64,000 bases of DNA, taken from NCBI RefSeq assembly GCF_000384395.1, contig NZ_ARWE01000001.1, positions 1,116,001 to 1,180,000 of the forward strand. Reading direction: 5' to 3'. Source of the DNA: Geopsychrobacter electrodiphilus DSM 16401 (GTDB lineage: Bacteria > Desulfobacterota > Desulfuromonadia > Desulfuromonadales > Geopsychrobacteraceae). The notes under the pieces are model-generated. The model had not been told where the DNA came from. It ran no database searches and worked only from the letters and a program-made list of their open reading frames with translations. The position numbers and the translations under genes are program-made. Positions 20,955 to 29,045 of the stretch are shown piece after piece (positions within the stretch are counted from its first letter, which is position 1; every line of letters starts with the position of its first letter).

Positions 20955-22052
20955 ATGCTGAATTCACGGATTGCAAATGCCGCCAGAGAACAGATGAAGC
21001 CACCGATCCGCAACGTTGGTGTGATCGGCTGGCTGCGCGAAAACCTCTTTAATAACTGGTTTAATTCAATTCTGACTCTCCTGGTTCTTTATGGCCTTTG
21101 GCTGTTTGTCCCGCCGTTGTTCCGTTGGGCCTTCGTCGACAGCCTCTGGTTCAGCAGTGCTGAGGCCTGCCGCGATATTAATGGCGCCTGTTGGTCGATT
21201 ATTCCTGATAATGCCAGTTTTATCTTTTTCGGTTTCTTCCCCAAAGGGGAACACTGGCGACCGCTTTTAACCATGCTCTTGTTGTTCGGCCTGGTTTTCT
21301 ACTCAAAAGACAGCAAACATTGGAAACGTTCCCTTGGTATCTACTGGACTATTGGCTTGATCAGCATGGGTACCCTGATGTACGGCGGTGTGTTTGGTAT
21401 GCCGGTGGTTGAGACCGATCAGTGGAGTGGTTTTCCGCTGACCCTGATGCTGGCCCTCTTCGGGATGGTCTTCGCTTATCCTCTGGGGGTTTTGTTGGCC
21501 CTCGGGCGGCGCTCGAAGTTGACCGGAATCAAGTCGCTCTGTGTGGTCTACATCGAACTGATTCGGGGCGTACCGCTGATCAGTCTGCTATTCATGTCCT
21601 CGGTCATGTTTCCGCTCTTCCTCCCCGAAGGGATCAGCATCGACAAGGTGCTGCGTGCCCAGGTTGCAATCATTCTGTTTACCGCCGCCTACATCGCAGA
21701 GGTGGTGCGCGGTGGTTTGCAGGCCATCCCCAAGGGGCAGTATGAGGCGGCCGAGTCTCTTGGGCTGGGCTATGGCAAGACAATGCGCCTGATCATTTTA
21801 CCCCAGGCCCTGAAAATTGTGATTCCGCCATCCGTCGGGATTCTGATCTCGGCTTTTAAAGATACTTCTCTGGTGGTTATCATTGCTCTGTATGATGTCC
21901 TCAAAACCACTCAGGTCACCCTGTCGAATCCAACCTGGATGGGTTATTCCAGGGAGGCGTATCTGTTTCTGGCCGCGCTCTATTTTATCTGTTGTTATGC
22001 GATGTCCAGTTACAGCCGAAAACTCGAAAGAGCACTTCACACCGGTCGTTAG
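20955..22052 (+). CDS. aapM: Amino-acid ABC transporter permease (AapM type)
   Basis: Second permease, 365 aa, with the EAA loop GQYEAAESLGLGYGKTMRLIILPQALK. It begins 1 bp after the aapQ stop, with GGAGAGG upstream. The central insert (roughly residues 55-100) is typical of the AapM/BztC class. Confidence 0.92.
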   Translation: MLNSRIANAAREQMKPPIRNVGVIGWLRENLFNNWFNSILTLLVLYGLWLFVPPLFRWAFVDSLWFSSAEACRDINGACWSIIPDNASFIFFGFFPKGEHWRPLLTMLLLFGLVFYSKDSKHWKRSLGIYWTIGLISMGTLMYGGVFGMPVVETDQWSGFPLTLMLALFGMVFAYPLGVLLALGRRSKLTGIKSLCVVYIELIRGVPLISLLFMSSVMFPLFLPEGISIDKVLRAQVAIILFTAAYIAEVVRGGLQAIPKGQYEAAESLGLGYGKTMRLIILPQALKIVIPPSVGILISAFKDTSLVVIIALYDVLKTTQVTLSNPTWMGYSREAYLFLAALYFICCYAMSSYSRKLERALHTGR

Positions 22053-22055
22053 ATT

Positions 22056-22844
22056 ATGAATAAACGGGATAACCTTATGAATGAACAGTCGACAAGAGTT
22101 CAGGAAAAAAATGGGGAGCCGATCATCGAATTGATCGGCATGCACAAATGGTATGGTGATTTTCATGTCCTGCAGGATATTAATCTGCGGGTTGTCCACG
22201 GTGAGAGGATCGTGATCTGCGGCCCTTCGGGGTCAGGAAAATCGACCATGATTCGCTGTATCAATCGCTTGGAAGAGCACCAGAAGGGGCGGATTATTGT
22301 CGACGGGATCGAACTCACTAAAGACATTAAGAATATCGAAAAGGTTCGCGCCGAAGTCGGGATGGTGTTTCAGCACTTCAACCTCTTTCCCCATCTGAGC
22401 ATTCTCGAAAATCTGACCTTAGGGCCGATCTGGGTACGCAAGACCCCGAAAAAAGAAGCCGAAGAAGCGGCGATGATGTATCTGGAGAAAGTCCATATTG
22501 CCGAGCAGGCGCTTAAATTTCCCGGTCAACTCTCAGGGGGGCAGCAGCAGCGGGTGGCGATCGCGCGTAGTCTGTGCATGAACCCCAACGTTATGCTGTT
22601 TGATGAGCCCACTTCGGCGCTTGATCCCGAGATGATCAAAGAGGTGCTCGACGTTATGATCGATCTCGCTGAAGAGGGTATGACGATGCTGGTTGTCACC
22701 CACGAGATGGGCTTCGCCAAGAGTGTCGCCGACCGGGTGATGTTTATGGATGCCGGACAGATTGTTGAACAGAACACGCCGCATGAATTTTTTGACAATC
22801 CGCAGAATGAGCGGACGAAGCTGTTTTTAAGTCAGATATTGTAA
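22056..22844 (+). CDS. aapP: Amino-acid ABC transporter ATPase (AapP type)
   Basis: ATPase powering the AapQM permease. Walker [10 protein letters not shown], signature [13 protein letters not shown] and Walker [13 protein letters not shown] are all intact. 262 aa from 22056; a start at the ATG at 22077 (MNEQSTRV) is also possible, and neither has a strong RBS. Last gene of aapJQMP. Confidence 0.94.
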   Translation: MNKRDNLMNEQSTRVQEKNGEPIIELIGMHKWYGDFHVLQDINLRVVHGERIVICGPSGSGKSTMIRCINRLEEHQKGRIIVDGIELTKDIKNIEKVRAEVGMVFQHFNLFPHLSILENLTLGPIWVRKTPKKEAEEAAMMYLEKVHIAEQALKFPGQLSGGQQQRVAIARSLCMNPNVMLFDEPTSALDPEMIKEVLDVMIDLAEEGMTMLVVTHEMGFAKSVADRVMFMDAGQIVEQNTPHEFFDNPQNERTKLFLSQIL

Positions 22845-22876
22845 TAGTCGCGGCATGAGGCGTAAGGGACTGGAAT

Positions 22877-22905
22877 CCAAGGCTATCTATTGTAGATAGC
22901 CTTGG
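22877..22905. terminator. Bidirectional hairpin between aapP and the asparaginase gene
   Basis: A perfect 13-bp stem (22877-22889 with 22893-22905) with a 3-nt loop in the 75-bp gap between convergent genes. It lacks a long T run, so its efficiency is uncertain. Confidence 0.7.
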
Positions 22906-22919
22906 CCTTTTCTGAGGGC

Positions 22920-23402
22920 TTATTTTCGTAATTCAAAGCGATTCTCTTCCACATTTTTTATGGTATTTTGTGGGTCGAAAATTTGTCCGTTCATGGCGAT
23001 ATAGACCCCCGGGGGGAGCGTTTGTGCGGCGGTCAGTGCTGAGGCGACATTGAAAAGGGCATCCGTTGCACGAAAGCGTGCCGGCTGCATGGCCCCCGTA
23101 AGAACCAGGGTTTTTCCAGCAATCCCTTTTAGCGCTCGACCGGTTTGAACCATAGTGTCCGTCCCATGAGTGATGACCACCTGGGTGGAACCACTCGCTT
23201 CGATCGCCCGCCTGATCTGGGCGCGGTCCTCATCGGTCATATCGAGGCTGTCCTTGCGCATAACCTCGGTCACCTTGACGTCAATCGTCAGGTTGGCCTC
23301 GATGAGCAGATCCTGAATAGGGGATTCGCCTATCTGAAAATTGCTTTTGGCATCAAAGTAAACCTTGTCAATGGTGCCACCTGTTGTAAAAATTTCAATC
23401 AT
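22920..23402 (-). CDS. Single-domain asparaginase-like protein
   Basis: Only the N-terminal catalytic half of the L-asparaginase fold is present (160 aa against ~330 for full enzymes). Both active-site motifs remain: TGGTID at the N terminus and VITHGTDTM in the middle. Short proteins of this kind are a recognised group and may act as homo-oligomers, so this need not be a broken gene. Start ATG at 23402 (MIEIFTTGG); the frame is open to 23531. Converges on the amino-acid transporter operon. Substrate unproven. Confidence 0.85.
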   Translation of the reverse strand: MIEIFTTGGTIDKVYFDAKSNFQIGESPIQDLLIEANLTIDVKVTEVMRKDSLDMTDEDRAQIRRAIEASGSTQVVITHGTDTMVQTGRALKGIAGKTLVLTGAMQPARFRATDALFNVASALTAAQTLPPGVYIAMNGQIFDPQNTIKNVEENRFELRK

Positions 23403-23516
23403 TGGGTTACTCCCTGTCCAATGCTGGCAAAGTTGACCTCCGTGGCCCTTTTGCCCGGGCGAAAAAGAGGGGTAACCGTAGTGTATACAAAAAAAATCAC
23501 ATGAAAAGGAAAACTG

Positions 23517-23984
23517 ATGACAACAATCCAAAAAACAGAATTTGACCTTAACGGAGAGAAGACCTGGGAAGCATTTGATGCGCCTTCTCTGGTCGGGAAC
23601 TCTTTACGCTTTGTGTCTGGCGATCCCCAGGGACAAAGGTTTCGGGTCCGTTATTTTCGTGACGAAGAAAAGGCTCTTATGGCTCGCGTATGGTTTGGAC
23701 CTGAAACAGAAGGTCCTCCTGGACATGCTCACGGTGGCTCAATGGCGGCAGTACTGGATGAGGTGCTAGGCCTCGCAGCCTGGGCGGCGGGTCATCCGGT
23801 CGTGGTCGGCCGATTGAACATTCATTTCAGCTTGCTGCTGCCGCTTGAAACCGTGATGCAGGTTGAAAGCGAGGTCGTGTCGGTTGAGGGGCGAAAAGTT
23901 AAAGTGAAGGGACGGATTATCGGCGCCGAGGGAACCATTTACGCTTCAGCCGATTGCCTGTGTATTAACATCCTGAAGAGTTAA
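23517..23984 (+). CDS. Hotdog-fold thioesterase (PaaI family)
   Basis: Acyl-CoA thioesterase-like protein of 155 aa. The active-site motif HAHGGSMAAVLDEVLG (His-Gly-Gly followed by Asp) is at residues ~70-85. Start ATG with AAAAGGA upstream. The substrate cannot be assigned. Divergent from the asparaginase gene. Confidence 0.85.
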   Translation: MTTIQKTEFDLNGEKTWEAFDAPSLVGNSLRFVSGDPQGQRFRVRYFRDEEKALMARVWFGPETEGPPGHAHGGSMAAVLDEVLGLAAWAAGHPVVVGRLNIHFSLLLPLETVMQVESEVVSVEGRKVKVKGRIIGAEGTIYASADCLCINILKS

Positions 23985-24005
23985 AACGCCTGAAAAAAGC
24001 CAACA

Positions 24006-24038
24006 AAAACCCCCACTGCCATGGGCAGTGGGGGTTTT
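24006..24038. terminator. Bidirectional terminator, thioesterase / Bax1 gene
   Basis: A perfect 15-bp stem (24006-24020 with 24024-24038), loop ATG, with A-rich and T-rich flanks. It lies between two convergent genes. Confidence 0.9.
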
Positions 24039-24046
24039 AAACAGTT

Positions 24047-24748
24047 TCAGCGGCGATTGCCCATGATCCTTAACATCATTAAAAAGAGATTGATAAAGTC
24101 GAGATAAAGAGTCAACGCGCCGAGAATAGAGGCTTTTTTACTGGACTCGGCATCCGCGAAGCCAGCGGCTCCGATTCGTTTGATCTTCTGGGTGTCATAA
24201 GCGGTCAGGCCGATAAAGACGCCGACGCCGATGTAACTGATGACCCAGGTGAGCATGGCACTCTGCATGAAGATGTTAACCACCGAAGCGATTATAATGC
24301 CGATCAACCCCATAAAGAAGAAACTGCCCCATCCGGAGAGATCACGTTTGGTGACATAGCCGTAAAGGCTGACCGCACCAAAGGTTCCGGCGGCGATCAC
24401 GAAGGTGCTGGCAATGGAACTGCGGGTGTAGATGAGAAAGATCGAGGCGAAGGTCACCCCGCTTAAGGCGGAGTAGAGCAGAAACATCAAGGTTGCGGTG
24501 GTGGCGCTAATTCGATTGATCGCTGCTGAAAGGCCAATCACCAGGCCTAGTTCACCGAAGATCAGGGCGTAGAAGGCCAGCTTGTTGCCAAAAATCAGAT
24601 TGAGCAGAGCAGGGCTCGACAGGGTCATCGTTGCCGCCAGGGCGGTCAGGCCCAAACCGGCGGTCATCCAGCCATAGACTTTGGGGAGGAAGGTTGAAAC
24701 ACCTACAATTCCTGAGGCGTGTGAGAAGGTTTGTCTGTCATTAAGCAT
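24047..24748 (-). CDS. Bax inhibitor-1 / YccA family membrane protein
   Basis: Integral membrane protein of 233 aa with seven predicted helices. Family stretches include LMFLLYSALSGVTFASIFLIYT and VFIGLTAYDTQKIKR. Bacterial members are linked to calcium or proton leak and to FtsH-mediated proteolysis (YccA). The exact role here is unknown. Confidence 0.92.
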   Translation of the reverse strand: MLNDRQTFSHASGIVGVSTFLPKVYGWMTAGLGLTALAATMTLSSPALLNLIFGNKLAFYALIFGELGLVIGLSAAINRISATTATLMFLLYSALSGVTFASIFLIYTRSSIASTFVIAAGTFGAVSLYGYVTKRDLSGWGSFFFMGLIGIIIASVVNIFMQSAMLTWVISYIGVGVFIGLTAYDTQKIKRIGAAGFADAESSKKASILGALTLYLDFINLFLMMLRIMGNRR

Positions 24749-24933
24749 TTTTTGAAATCTCCATTTTAGTTAAGGTCCAGCTGAAATATAGCCGATTCCG
24801 GGTGTCGGTTGCAAACTTCTTGCAACTGAATGCGGCTAGGTTAAATCCGCCCATCGATTGCTCTGGAGCATCGGTCGGCGGCCTGTCAGTCCCGTTGCCC
24901 TTCGCAGCACCAACAGGCATTAAGCTGCGCCTG

Positions 24934-25206
24934 TCAGGTCTCACCACAGAACTGACAGGTCCAAGTCTCAGCAGCCTCCCCGTCAGGTTTCGCCAGCCAA
25001 CCATCAAGCAGGACGCGCACGTGCGGATAGGCTTCATCAGCGATGACCCATAGTTCGGGATAGCACTCGGTGAAGGGGGTTTCCCCCCAGAGCGGCGATG
25101 AGCTGCTCGTTACGCACCAGGCAACCAACCCCTCTGTTCGAAGTAACTCCTTGAATATTCCAGCCAGGGGGCGCCGCCATAAGTCGAAGGTGCGTAGCTT
25201 CTTCAC
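24934..25206 (-). CDS. DUF2007 family protein
   Basis: Small protein of 90 aa resembling the DUF2007 'putative prokaryotic signal transducing protein' domain (FKELLRTEGLVAWCVT ... ELWVIADEAYPHVRVLLDGWL). A C-terminal CQFCGE pair could bind metal. The start is taken as GTG at 25206. The upstream open frame to 25422 has no family similarity and crosses a promoter-like element. Confidence 0.75.
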   Translation of the reverse strand: MKKLRTFDLWRRPLAGIFKELLRTEGLVAWCVTSSSSPLWGETPFTECYPELWVIADEAYPHVRVLLDGWLAKPDGEAAETWTCQFCGET

Positions 25207-25212
25207 TCCATG

Positions 25213-25241
25213 ATTATAGCAATGAATGAAAGCCCGCGTAA
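25213..25241 (-). promoter_or_regulatory. Candidate promoter of the DUF2007 gene
   Basis: On the minus strand, TTACGC (25236-25241), a 17-bp spacer and a perfect TATAAT (25213-25218) end 6 bp before the GTG start. Transcription would begin at or next to the start codon, suggesting a leaderless mRNA. Confidence 0.45.
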
Positions 25242-25483
25242 TGGGGATTCTCTTTAAAAAACAGATGGAAAATCGATCCCGCTGTGCGTTTTTTAAGTAG
25301 TGGACTTCAAACCCGGCTGTCGAGTGATTTGGGATCTCGTCACATTTGGGCGGGGTGCTAATCTGGGGTAAAATAGGAAAATCTGTCAGAGCGCTATTCA
25401 ATAAAATGGGTTTTCCATCCATCTCGCCGCAATTGTGGGTTAATGTGGTAGCTTCTCGCAGGGGTTTTTCTATGGGGCAATGG

Positions 25484-25513
25484 GGTCAGATTTGCAAAGT
25501 CGCAAACCTGACC
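25484..25513. repeat. Imperfect inverted repeat (REP/MITE-like hairpin)
   Basis: 12-nt arms with one mismatch around a 6-nt loop, beginning GGTCAGATTTGC. The preceding TGGGG and the GTCAG-type arm resemble REP/RAYT-type termini recalled from this bacterial group. No transposase is nearby. The rest of the noncoding stretch 25207-25606 shows nothing else convincing. Confidence 0.45.
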
Positions 25514-25606
25514 ACCTCAAAGACAACCTGCTGAGTTTTTCTTCCATGGTGTTCGTGGGGTTGTACCTGAGAAGCAGAAGCATTGATTAATCTACTGGAG
25601 AGTTAA

Positions 25607-26239
25607 ATGAAACGGTTATGTAATTTTATAATAAGCTTTACCTTCATTGTCATTATGCTCCTTATCGCCTCACCTGCCATAGCTTTGGAATTTGATGATT
25701 TTCATACAGGCATGACTATGTCGGAAGTGGTAGCTATGGGCAGAAAAAAAGATGTCCCTTTAGTAATATCTGGGAGCCCAGCTGGAAATATAAAGGGCTT
25801 CAATGAGCGGTTAATCGACAAGAATTTTTTAAATGCTTCTGCTATTGAATATACTTCAAAGCTCCTGGGAGTAAACACACGCATCACTCTAAAAATGACC
25901 AGTGTAGAGCCACGAAAGTTGTACGAGATAGAGGCTCGATTTCCCAGCTCAAAGAAATCTGAACTTCTGGAGATACTTACAGGGAAATACTCTATACCAA
26001 GCACTCCATATTTTAAGGGCCTAAAAGCCTACCAATGGGGGTTCAAACCTGATAAAGGATCCAAAGAAGATATACTTCCAATAGAAAATACTCTCGTGAT
26101 TCTACTCCTAAATGACTCTTTTTATAATTATTTGACATATACAGATATAAAACTAAAAGAAATAGAACTAAAACAGAAATCTCATAATAACAAAATAGAA
26201 GAACGTAACTACACTCCTGAGGATACCAAGAGATTTTGA
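25607..26239 (+). CDS. Secreted protein of unknown function
   Basis: 210 aa, not recognised. A clear signal peptide (residues ~1-27, ending SPAIALE) suggests export to the periplasm. The mature part is basic, and the C-terminal ~50 residues are Lys/Glu/Asn-rich and probably disordered. Base composition is clearly more AT-rich than its neighbours, which suggests horizontal acquisition. GGAGAG precedes the ATG. Monocistronic. Confidence 0.65.
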   Translation: MKRLCNFIISFTFIVIMLLIASPAIALEFDDFHTGMTMSEVVAMGRKKDVPLVISGSPAGNIKGFNERLIDKNFLNASAIEYTSKLLGVNTRITLKMTSVEPRKLYEIEARFPSSKKSELLEILTGKYSIPSTPYFKGLKAYQWGFKPDKGSKEDILPIENTLVILLLNDSFYNYLTYTDIKLKEIELKQKSHNNKIEERNYTPEDTKRF

Positions 26240-26510
26240 AGAGGTGCAACACAATACTACAACTTAGGAATTTATGTCTTCTTGGATGAGTTGGATAGCT
26301 AACTAGAAGGTAGGATTATGCTAGTTGTAGACAAATAGGCCGAAGGAAAGGCACTCAATGGCGCTCTGTTCGCGCCACCAATCGCAAGCATGGTTCAGGA
26401 TAGTTTACAAAGTGCATTGCTTGTAAATCTTGCGATCCTCTTCATTTTTTATAGATCAGGCGAATCTAGGATTCCAGGGGTGATTCAGGTGTACCAAGGT
26501 GCGCGAATAT
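26240..26510. other. Noncoding stretch before tRNA-Leu terminator
   Basis: No open frame with coding character and no recognised repeat. A short GGCGCTCTGTTCGCGCC hairpin near 26354 may serve the upstream gene. Confidence 0.5.
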
Positions 26511-26553
26511 AAAAACAAAGGGCTCGGCCATTTCTGGCTAAGCCCTTGTTTTT
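26511..26553 (-). terminator. Terminator downstream of tRNA-Leu
   Basis: A long imperfect hairpin (GGGCT...AGCCC core, extended by GGCCA/TGGCT) with a T-rich tail on the minus strand. It lies just after the tRNA 3' end. Confidence 0.75.
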
Positions 26554-26558
26554 ATAGA

Positions 26559-26644
26559 TGGTACCGAAGGCCGGAATCGAACCGGCACGGCCAGAAGCCA
26601 TCGGTTTTTGAGACCGACGTGTCTACCAATTCCACCACTCCGGC
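26559..26644 (-). tRNA. tRNA-Leu (anticodon CAA)
   Basis: 86 nt on the minus strand with an encoded CCA (26559-26561). The acceptor stem GCCGGAG pairs with CTTCGGT. The anticodon loop CTCAAAA gives anticodon CAA, reading TTG. A long class II variable arm and the T-loop GGTTCGATTCC are present. It is intact and not used by the prophage. Confidence 0.95.
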
Positions 26645-26680
26645 ATGCGAAGGTCGATTATAGGCAGAAGTTCACCGATG

Positions 26681-27511
26681 TCAAGTCTCAGTTCGCAGTT
26701 TATACAGATGGTGAATTTCTTGCCAACGGGTGGCACGCTTAATTGGTTTGGCGTTGATGCTGGCGACCGGCAGCAGCTCGGTCATGGCATTGCTCAGCCA
26801 GACTTCATTCGCGGCATATAATCGTTCGAGCGGCAACGCTTCTTCTTTGAGTTTTAAGCCGTATTCAGTGGCGGTTGCGATCAAGGCTTTGCGGGTGACG
26901 CCGCCAAGGACCAGCTTGCCGAGGGGCGGGGTGAAGAGGGTTTCTCCGTAGAGCGCGAAAATATTGCTGCTGCTCCCTTCGATGATTAGCCCCTGGTCGA
27001 CAAACAGGGCTTCGCGGGCGTTATGTCTGCGGGCAAAATCCGCAGCATAAAGACAATCGGCATGGTTGCCACGTTTCATTTGGGGGAGATGGTCGAGGGG
27101 ATTACTGCGACTATTCGGCGCTAGCACGCAGGCGGCACCGGTCTCGCGCTCCTTGGCGCTGATCGAGGTCGCGGCAACCGCAGTCAGCGTGTACCAGCTG
27201 TCGTGGCCATCCGCGAGTTGAAAGCTGGTCGTCGTGCCGCGCCCCAGTGTCAGGCGCAGGCGTGAACATGGTTGATCGAGAGCCGCGGCCATCTGGGTTA
27301 ACGCATCTTCAAGTCTGGACCGGTCGCAGGGAAAATCGAGAAGCTGGGCCGAAAGGCAGAGGCGATCGAGGTGCTCGGTTTGCAGGAGCACGCGGTTTTC
27401 TTCGGCCCTGAAAGTTTCAAACAGGCTGTCCCCATAGAGCAGGGCCGCGTCATCTAGCGGCAGCCTGGCAGCTTCAGGCGTGATGATCTGACCATTCAGA
27501 CTAAGCAGCAT
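26681..27511 (-). CDS. pabC: Aminotransferase class IV, probable aminodeoxychorismate lyase
   Basis: PLP enzyme that releases pyruvate from 4-amino-4-deoxychorismate to give p-aminobenzoate for folate. Fold-type IV motifs are YGDSLFETFRAE near the N terminus, KRGNHADCLYA with the PLP lysine, and EGSSSNIFALYG. The start is the ATG at 27511, with GAGGT upstream, inside the pabB end; a GTG at 27523 is the alternative. The assignment over other class IV aminotransferases rests on the overlap with pabB. Confidence 0.85.
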   Translation of the reverse strand: MLLSLNGQIITPEAARLPLDDAALLYGDSLFETFRAEENRVLLQTEHLDRLCLSAQLLDFPCDRSRLEDALTQMAAALDQPCSRLRLTLGRGTTTSFQLADGHDSWYTLTAVAATSISAKERETGAACVLAPNSRSNPLDHLPQMKRGNHADCLYAADFARRHNAREALFVDQGLIIEGSSSNIFALYGETLFTPPLGKLVLGGVTRKALIATATEYGLKLKEEALPLERLYAANEVWLSNAMTELLPVASINAKPIKRATRWQEIHHLYKLRTET

Positions 27512-28883
27512 CAGCGACCTCACTGAGAACCTTTCTTAAAGCCTCACCCTTGGCCAGGCATTCCAGCCATTCACGTTGTGGATCAGAGTCGGCAACGATT
27601 CCTGCGCCGACCTGGTAGCTCAGGTGATTGCCAGCGCGCTGGAAACCGCGGATCAGTATATTCAGATCCATCTCACCGCCGGCCGATATATAGCCGGCGC
27701 TGCCAGTATAGCTGCCGCGGCCGGTCGGTTCCAGTTCATCGATAATCTCCATGCAGCGCTTTTTGGGTACCCCGGTAATGGTGCCGCCAGGAAAGGTCGC
27801 ACGCAGCAGGTCGAAAGGGGTCATACCAGCTTCGAGGCGGCCGCAGACATTGGAGACGATATGGGTCACATGGGAGTAGCGCTCCAGGGCCATCAATTCA
27901 TCGACCCTGACGCTGCCGGCGCGGCAGACTTTACCGAGGTCGTTGCGTTCCAGATCGAGCAGCATAATGTGTTCGGCGCGCTCCTTGGGATGATCGAGCA
28001 GTTCGGTAGCCAGCTGTTGATCTTCGACTCGATCTTTGCCGCGCGCGCGGGTGCCGGCAAGCGGACGGGTTTCGGCCAGATCGCCACGCAGGGAGACCAG
28101 ACGTTCGGGAGAACTGGAGATGATGCTGAAATCGCCCCATTGCAGCAGGCAGGCGAACGGCGACGGGTTGATCTCGCGCAGGCGGCGATAGAGTTCCGCG
28201 GAACTTCCCTGAATCTCACAGTCAAACCGGCAACTGAGATTCGCCTGGTAGATATCTCCGGCGGCGATATAGGCGCGCGTCTGTTCGACCATCGCCATGA
28301 AGCGGGTAGGGGTGATTCGCGACTGGGGGTGCAGGGGAATGTGCAGGTTTCCTGCAGGGAGTGGATATTGTTGGTGCTGAATAATATTCTCTGCGAGTTT
28401 TTTAAGATCATCAAGACGGGTGTCTTTGTTCAGGCTCGCGAGGGTCAGCATGCGTTGTTGATGATCGAAGACGGCGGTCAGATCGACCCAGTCAAGCTGA
28501 AGCTGCGGTATCGGCAGGTCGCGCTGAGCCTTTTGCGGCAGAGTCTCTATTTGCTGCGCCAGGTCGTAGCCGAAAAATCCGAAAAAGCCACCGGGGAAGG
28601 GGGTGTCTGTCGGTTGTTCAACGGCGCGGTGACTGAGGATATCCGCCAGTAGCCGCAGTGGGTCGCCGACCAGTTCACGTTGTTGTTTTCCCCGGGTCTG
28701 GAGGAGGTGCTGATGAGTCAGGCGGAACGAATCGACCACGCGCAGTGGGACAAGGGTATAGCGTCCGGTCTTTGCCTGCGGGTTCAGGGTTTCTAGAAAT
28801 CCCGGGCCCTGCGGGAAGAACTGCTGATGACAGAGCAGGGGGTCGAAGGTTGCAAGCGGAATGCTGAAGGTCGTCAGGGCCAT
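27501..28883 (-). CDS. pabB: Aminodeoxychorismate synthase component I
   Basis: Chorismate-binding enzyme of 460 aa that aminates chorismate for folate synthesis. Signatures are QANLSCRF, SSSPERLVS, RPLAGTRARG and TFPGGTITGVPKKRCMEIIDELE. It has PLAGT where E. coli PabB has the PIKGT lysine; many PabB/TrpE relatives carry Ala there. The 11-bp overlap with pabC supports PabB rather than TrpE. First gene of a two-gene operon, next to the prophage junction. Confidence 0.9.
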   Translation of the reverse strand: MALTTFSIPLATFDPLLCHQQFFPQGPGFLETLNPQAKTGRYTLVPLRVVDSFRLTHQHLLQTRGKQQRELVGDPLRLLADILSHRAVEQPTDTPFPGGFFGFFGYDLAQQIETLPQKAQRDLPIPQLQLDWVDLTAVFDHQQRMLTLASLNKDTRLDDLKKLAENIIQHQQYPLPAGNLHIPLHPQSRITPTRFMAMVEQTRAYIAAGDIYQANLSCRFDCEIQGSSAELYRRLREINPSPFACLLQWGDFSIISSSPERLVSLRGDLAETRPLAGTRARGKDRVEDQQLATELLDHPKERAEHIMLLDLERNDLGKVCRAGSVRVDELMALERYSHVTHIVSNVCGRLEAGMTPFDLLRATFPGGTITGVPKKRCMEIIDELEPTGRGSYTGSAGYISAGGEMDLNILIRGFQRAGNHLSYQVGAGIVADSDPQREWLECLAKGEALRKVLSEVADAA

Positions 28884-28914
28884 CGGTGTGTGTTACCCGG
28901 GAAAAGCAAAAAAA

Positions 28915-28945
28915 AAGAGGTTGACCCGCTGAAGGTCAACCTCTT
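28915..28945 (-). terminator. Terminator downstream of the tRNA-Ala remnant
   Basis: A perfect 12-bp stem (28915-28926 with 28934-28945) followed on the minus strand by a run of ten T. It was the terminator of the tRNA-Ala gene before the prophage split it. Confidence 0.88.
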
Positions 28946-28954
28946 GAATTTGTT

Positions 28955-29000
28955 TGGTGGAGCTACGCGGGATCGAACCGCGGACCTCTTGAATGCCATT
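28955..29000 (-). other. Prophage attachment site: 3' part of tRNA-Ala(GGC)
   Basis: 46 nt matching a tRNA-Ala from the anticodon loop (ATGGCAT, anticodon GGC) through the T arm (GGTTCGATCCC) to the CCA end at 28955. Upstream on the minus strand the sequence is not tRNA-like: no D arm and no acceptor 5' strand. The integrase stop codon is 45 bp away. This fits one attachment site of a prophage inserted in the tRNA 3' half, with the rebuilt tRNA expected at the other end, outside the window. Confidence 0.85.
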
Positions 29001-29045
29001 TATATGGCCCACCTTGCAAGGGGCTGAACTTGTTCAGGTTTATGC

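Noticed and set aside
22920-23402. Asparaginase pseudogene
   Set aside because: Both catalytic motifs are intact, the frame is clean, and short single-domain members are known.
24741-25037. 98-codon open frame on the - strand between the Bax1-like and DUF2007 genes
   Set aside because: Overlaps the DUF2007 coding end in another frame; no signals and no family similarity.
26559-26644. tRNA-Leu as the prophage attachment site
   Set aside because: The tRNA is complete, and folate genes lie between it and the integrase.
27576-28652. 358-codon open frame on the + strand
   Set aside because: Antisense to pabB, which has clear family motifs.
28955-29000. Intact tRNA-Ala gene
   Set aside because: No D arm, no 5' acceptor strand and no 5' anticodon stem strand that belongs to the tRNA; only the 3' part is present.
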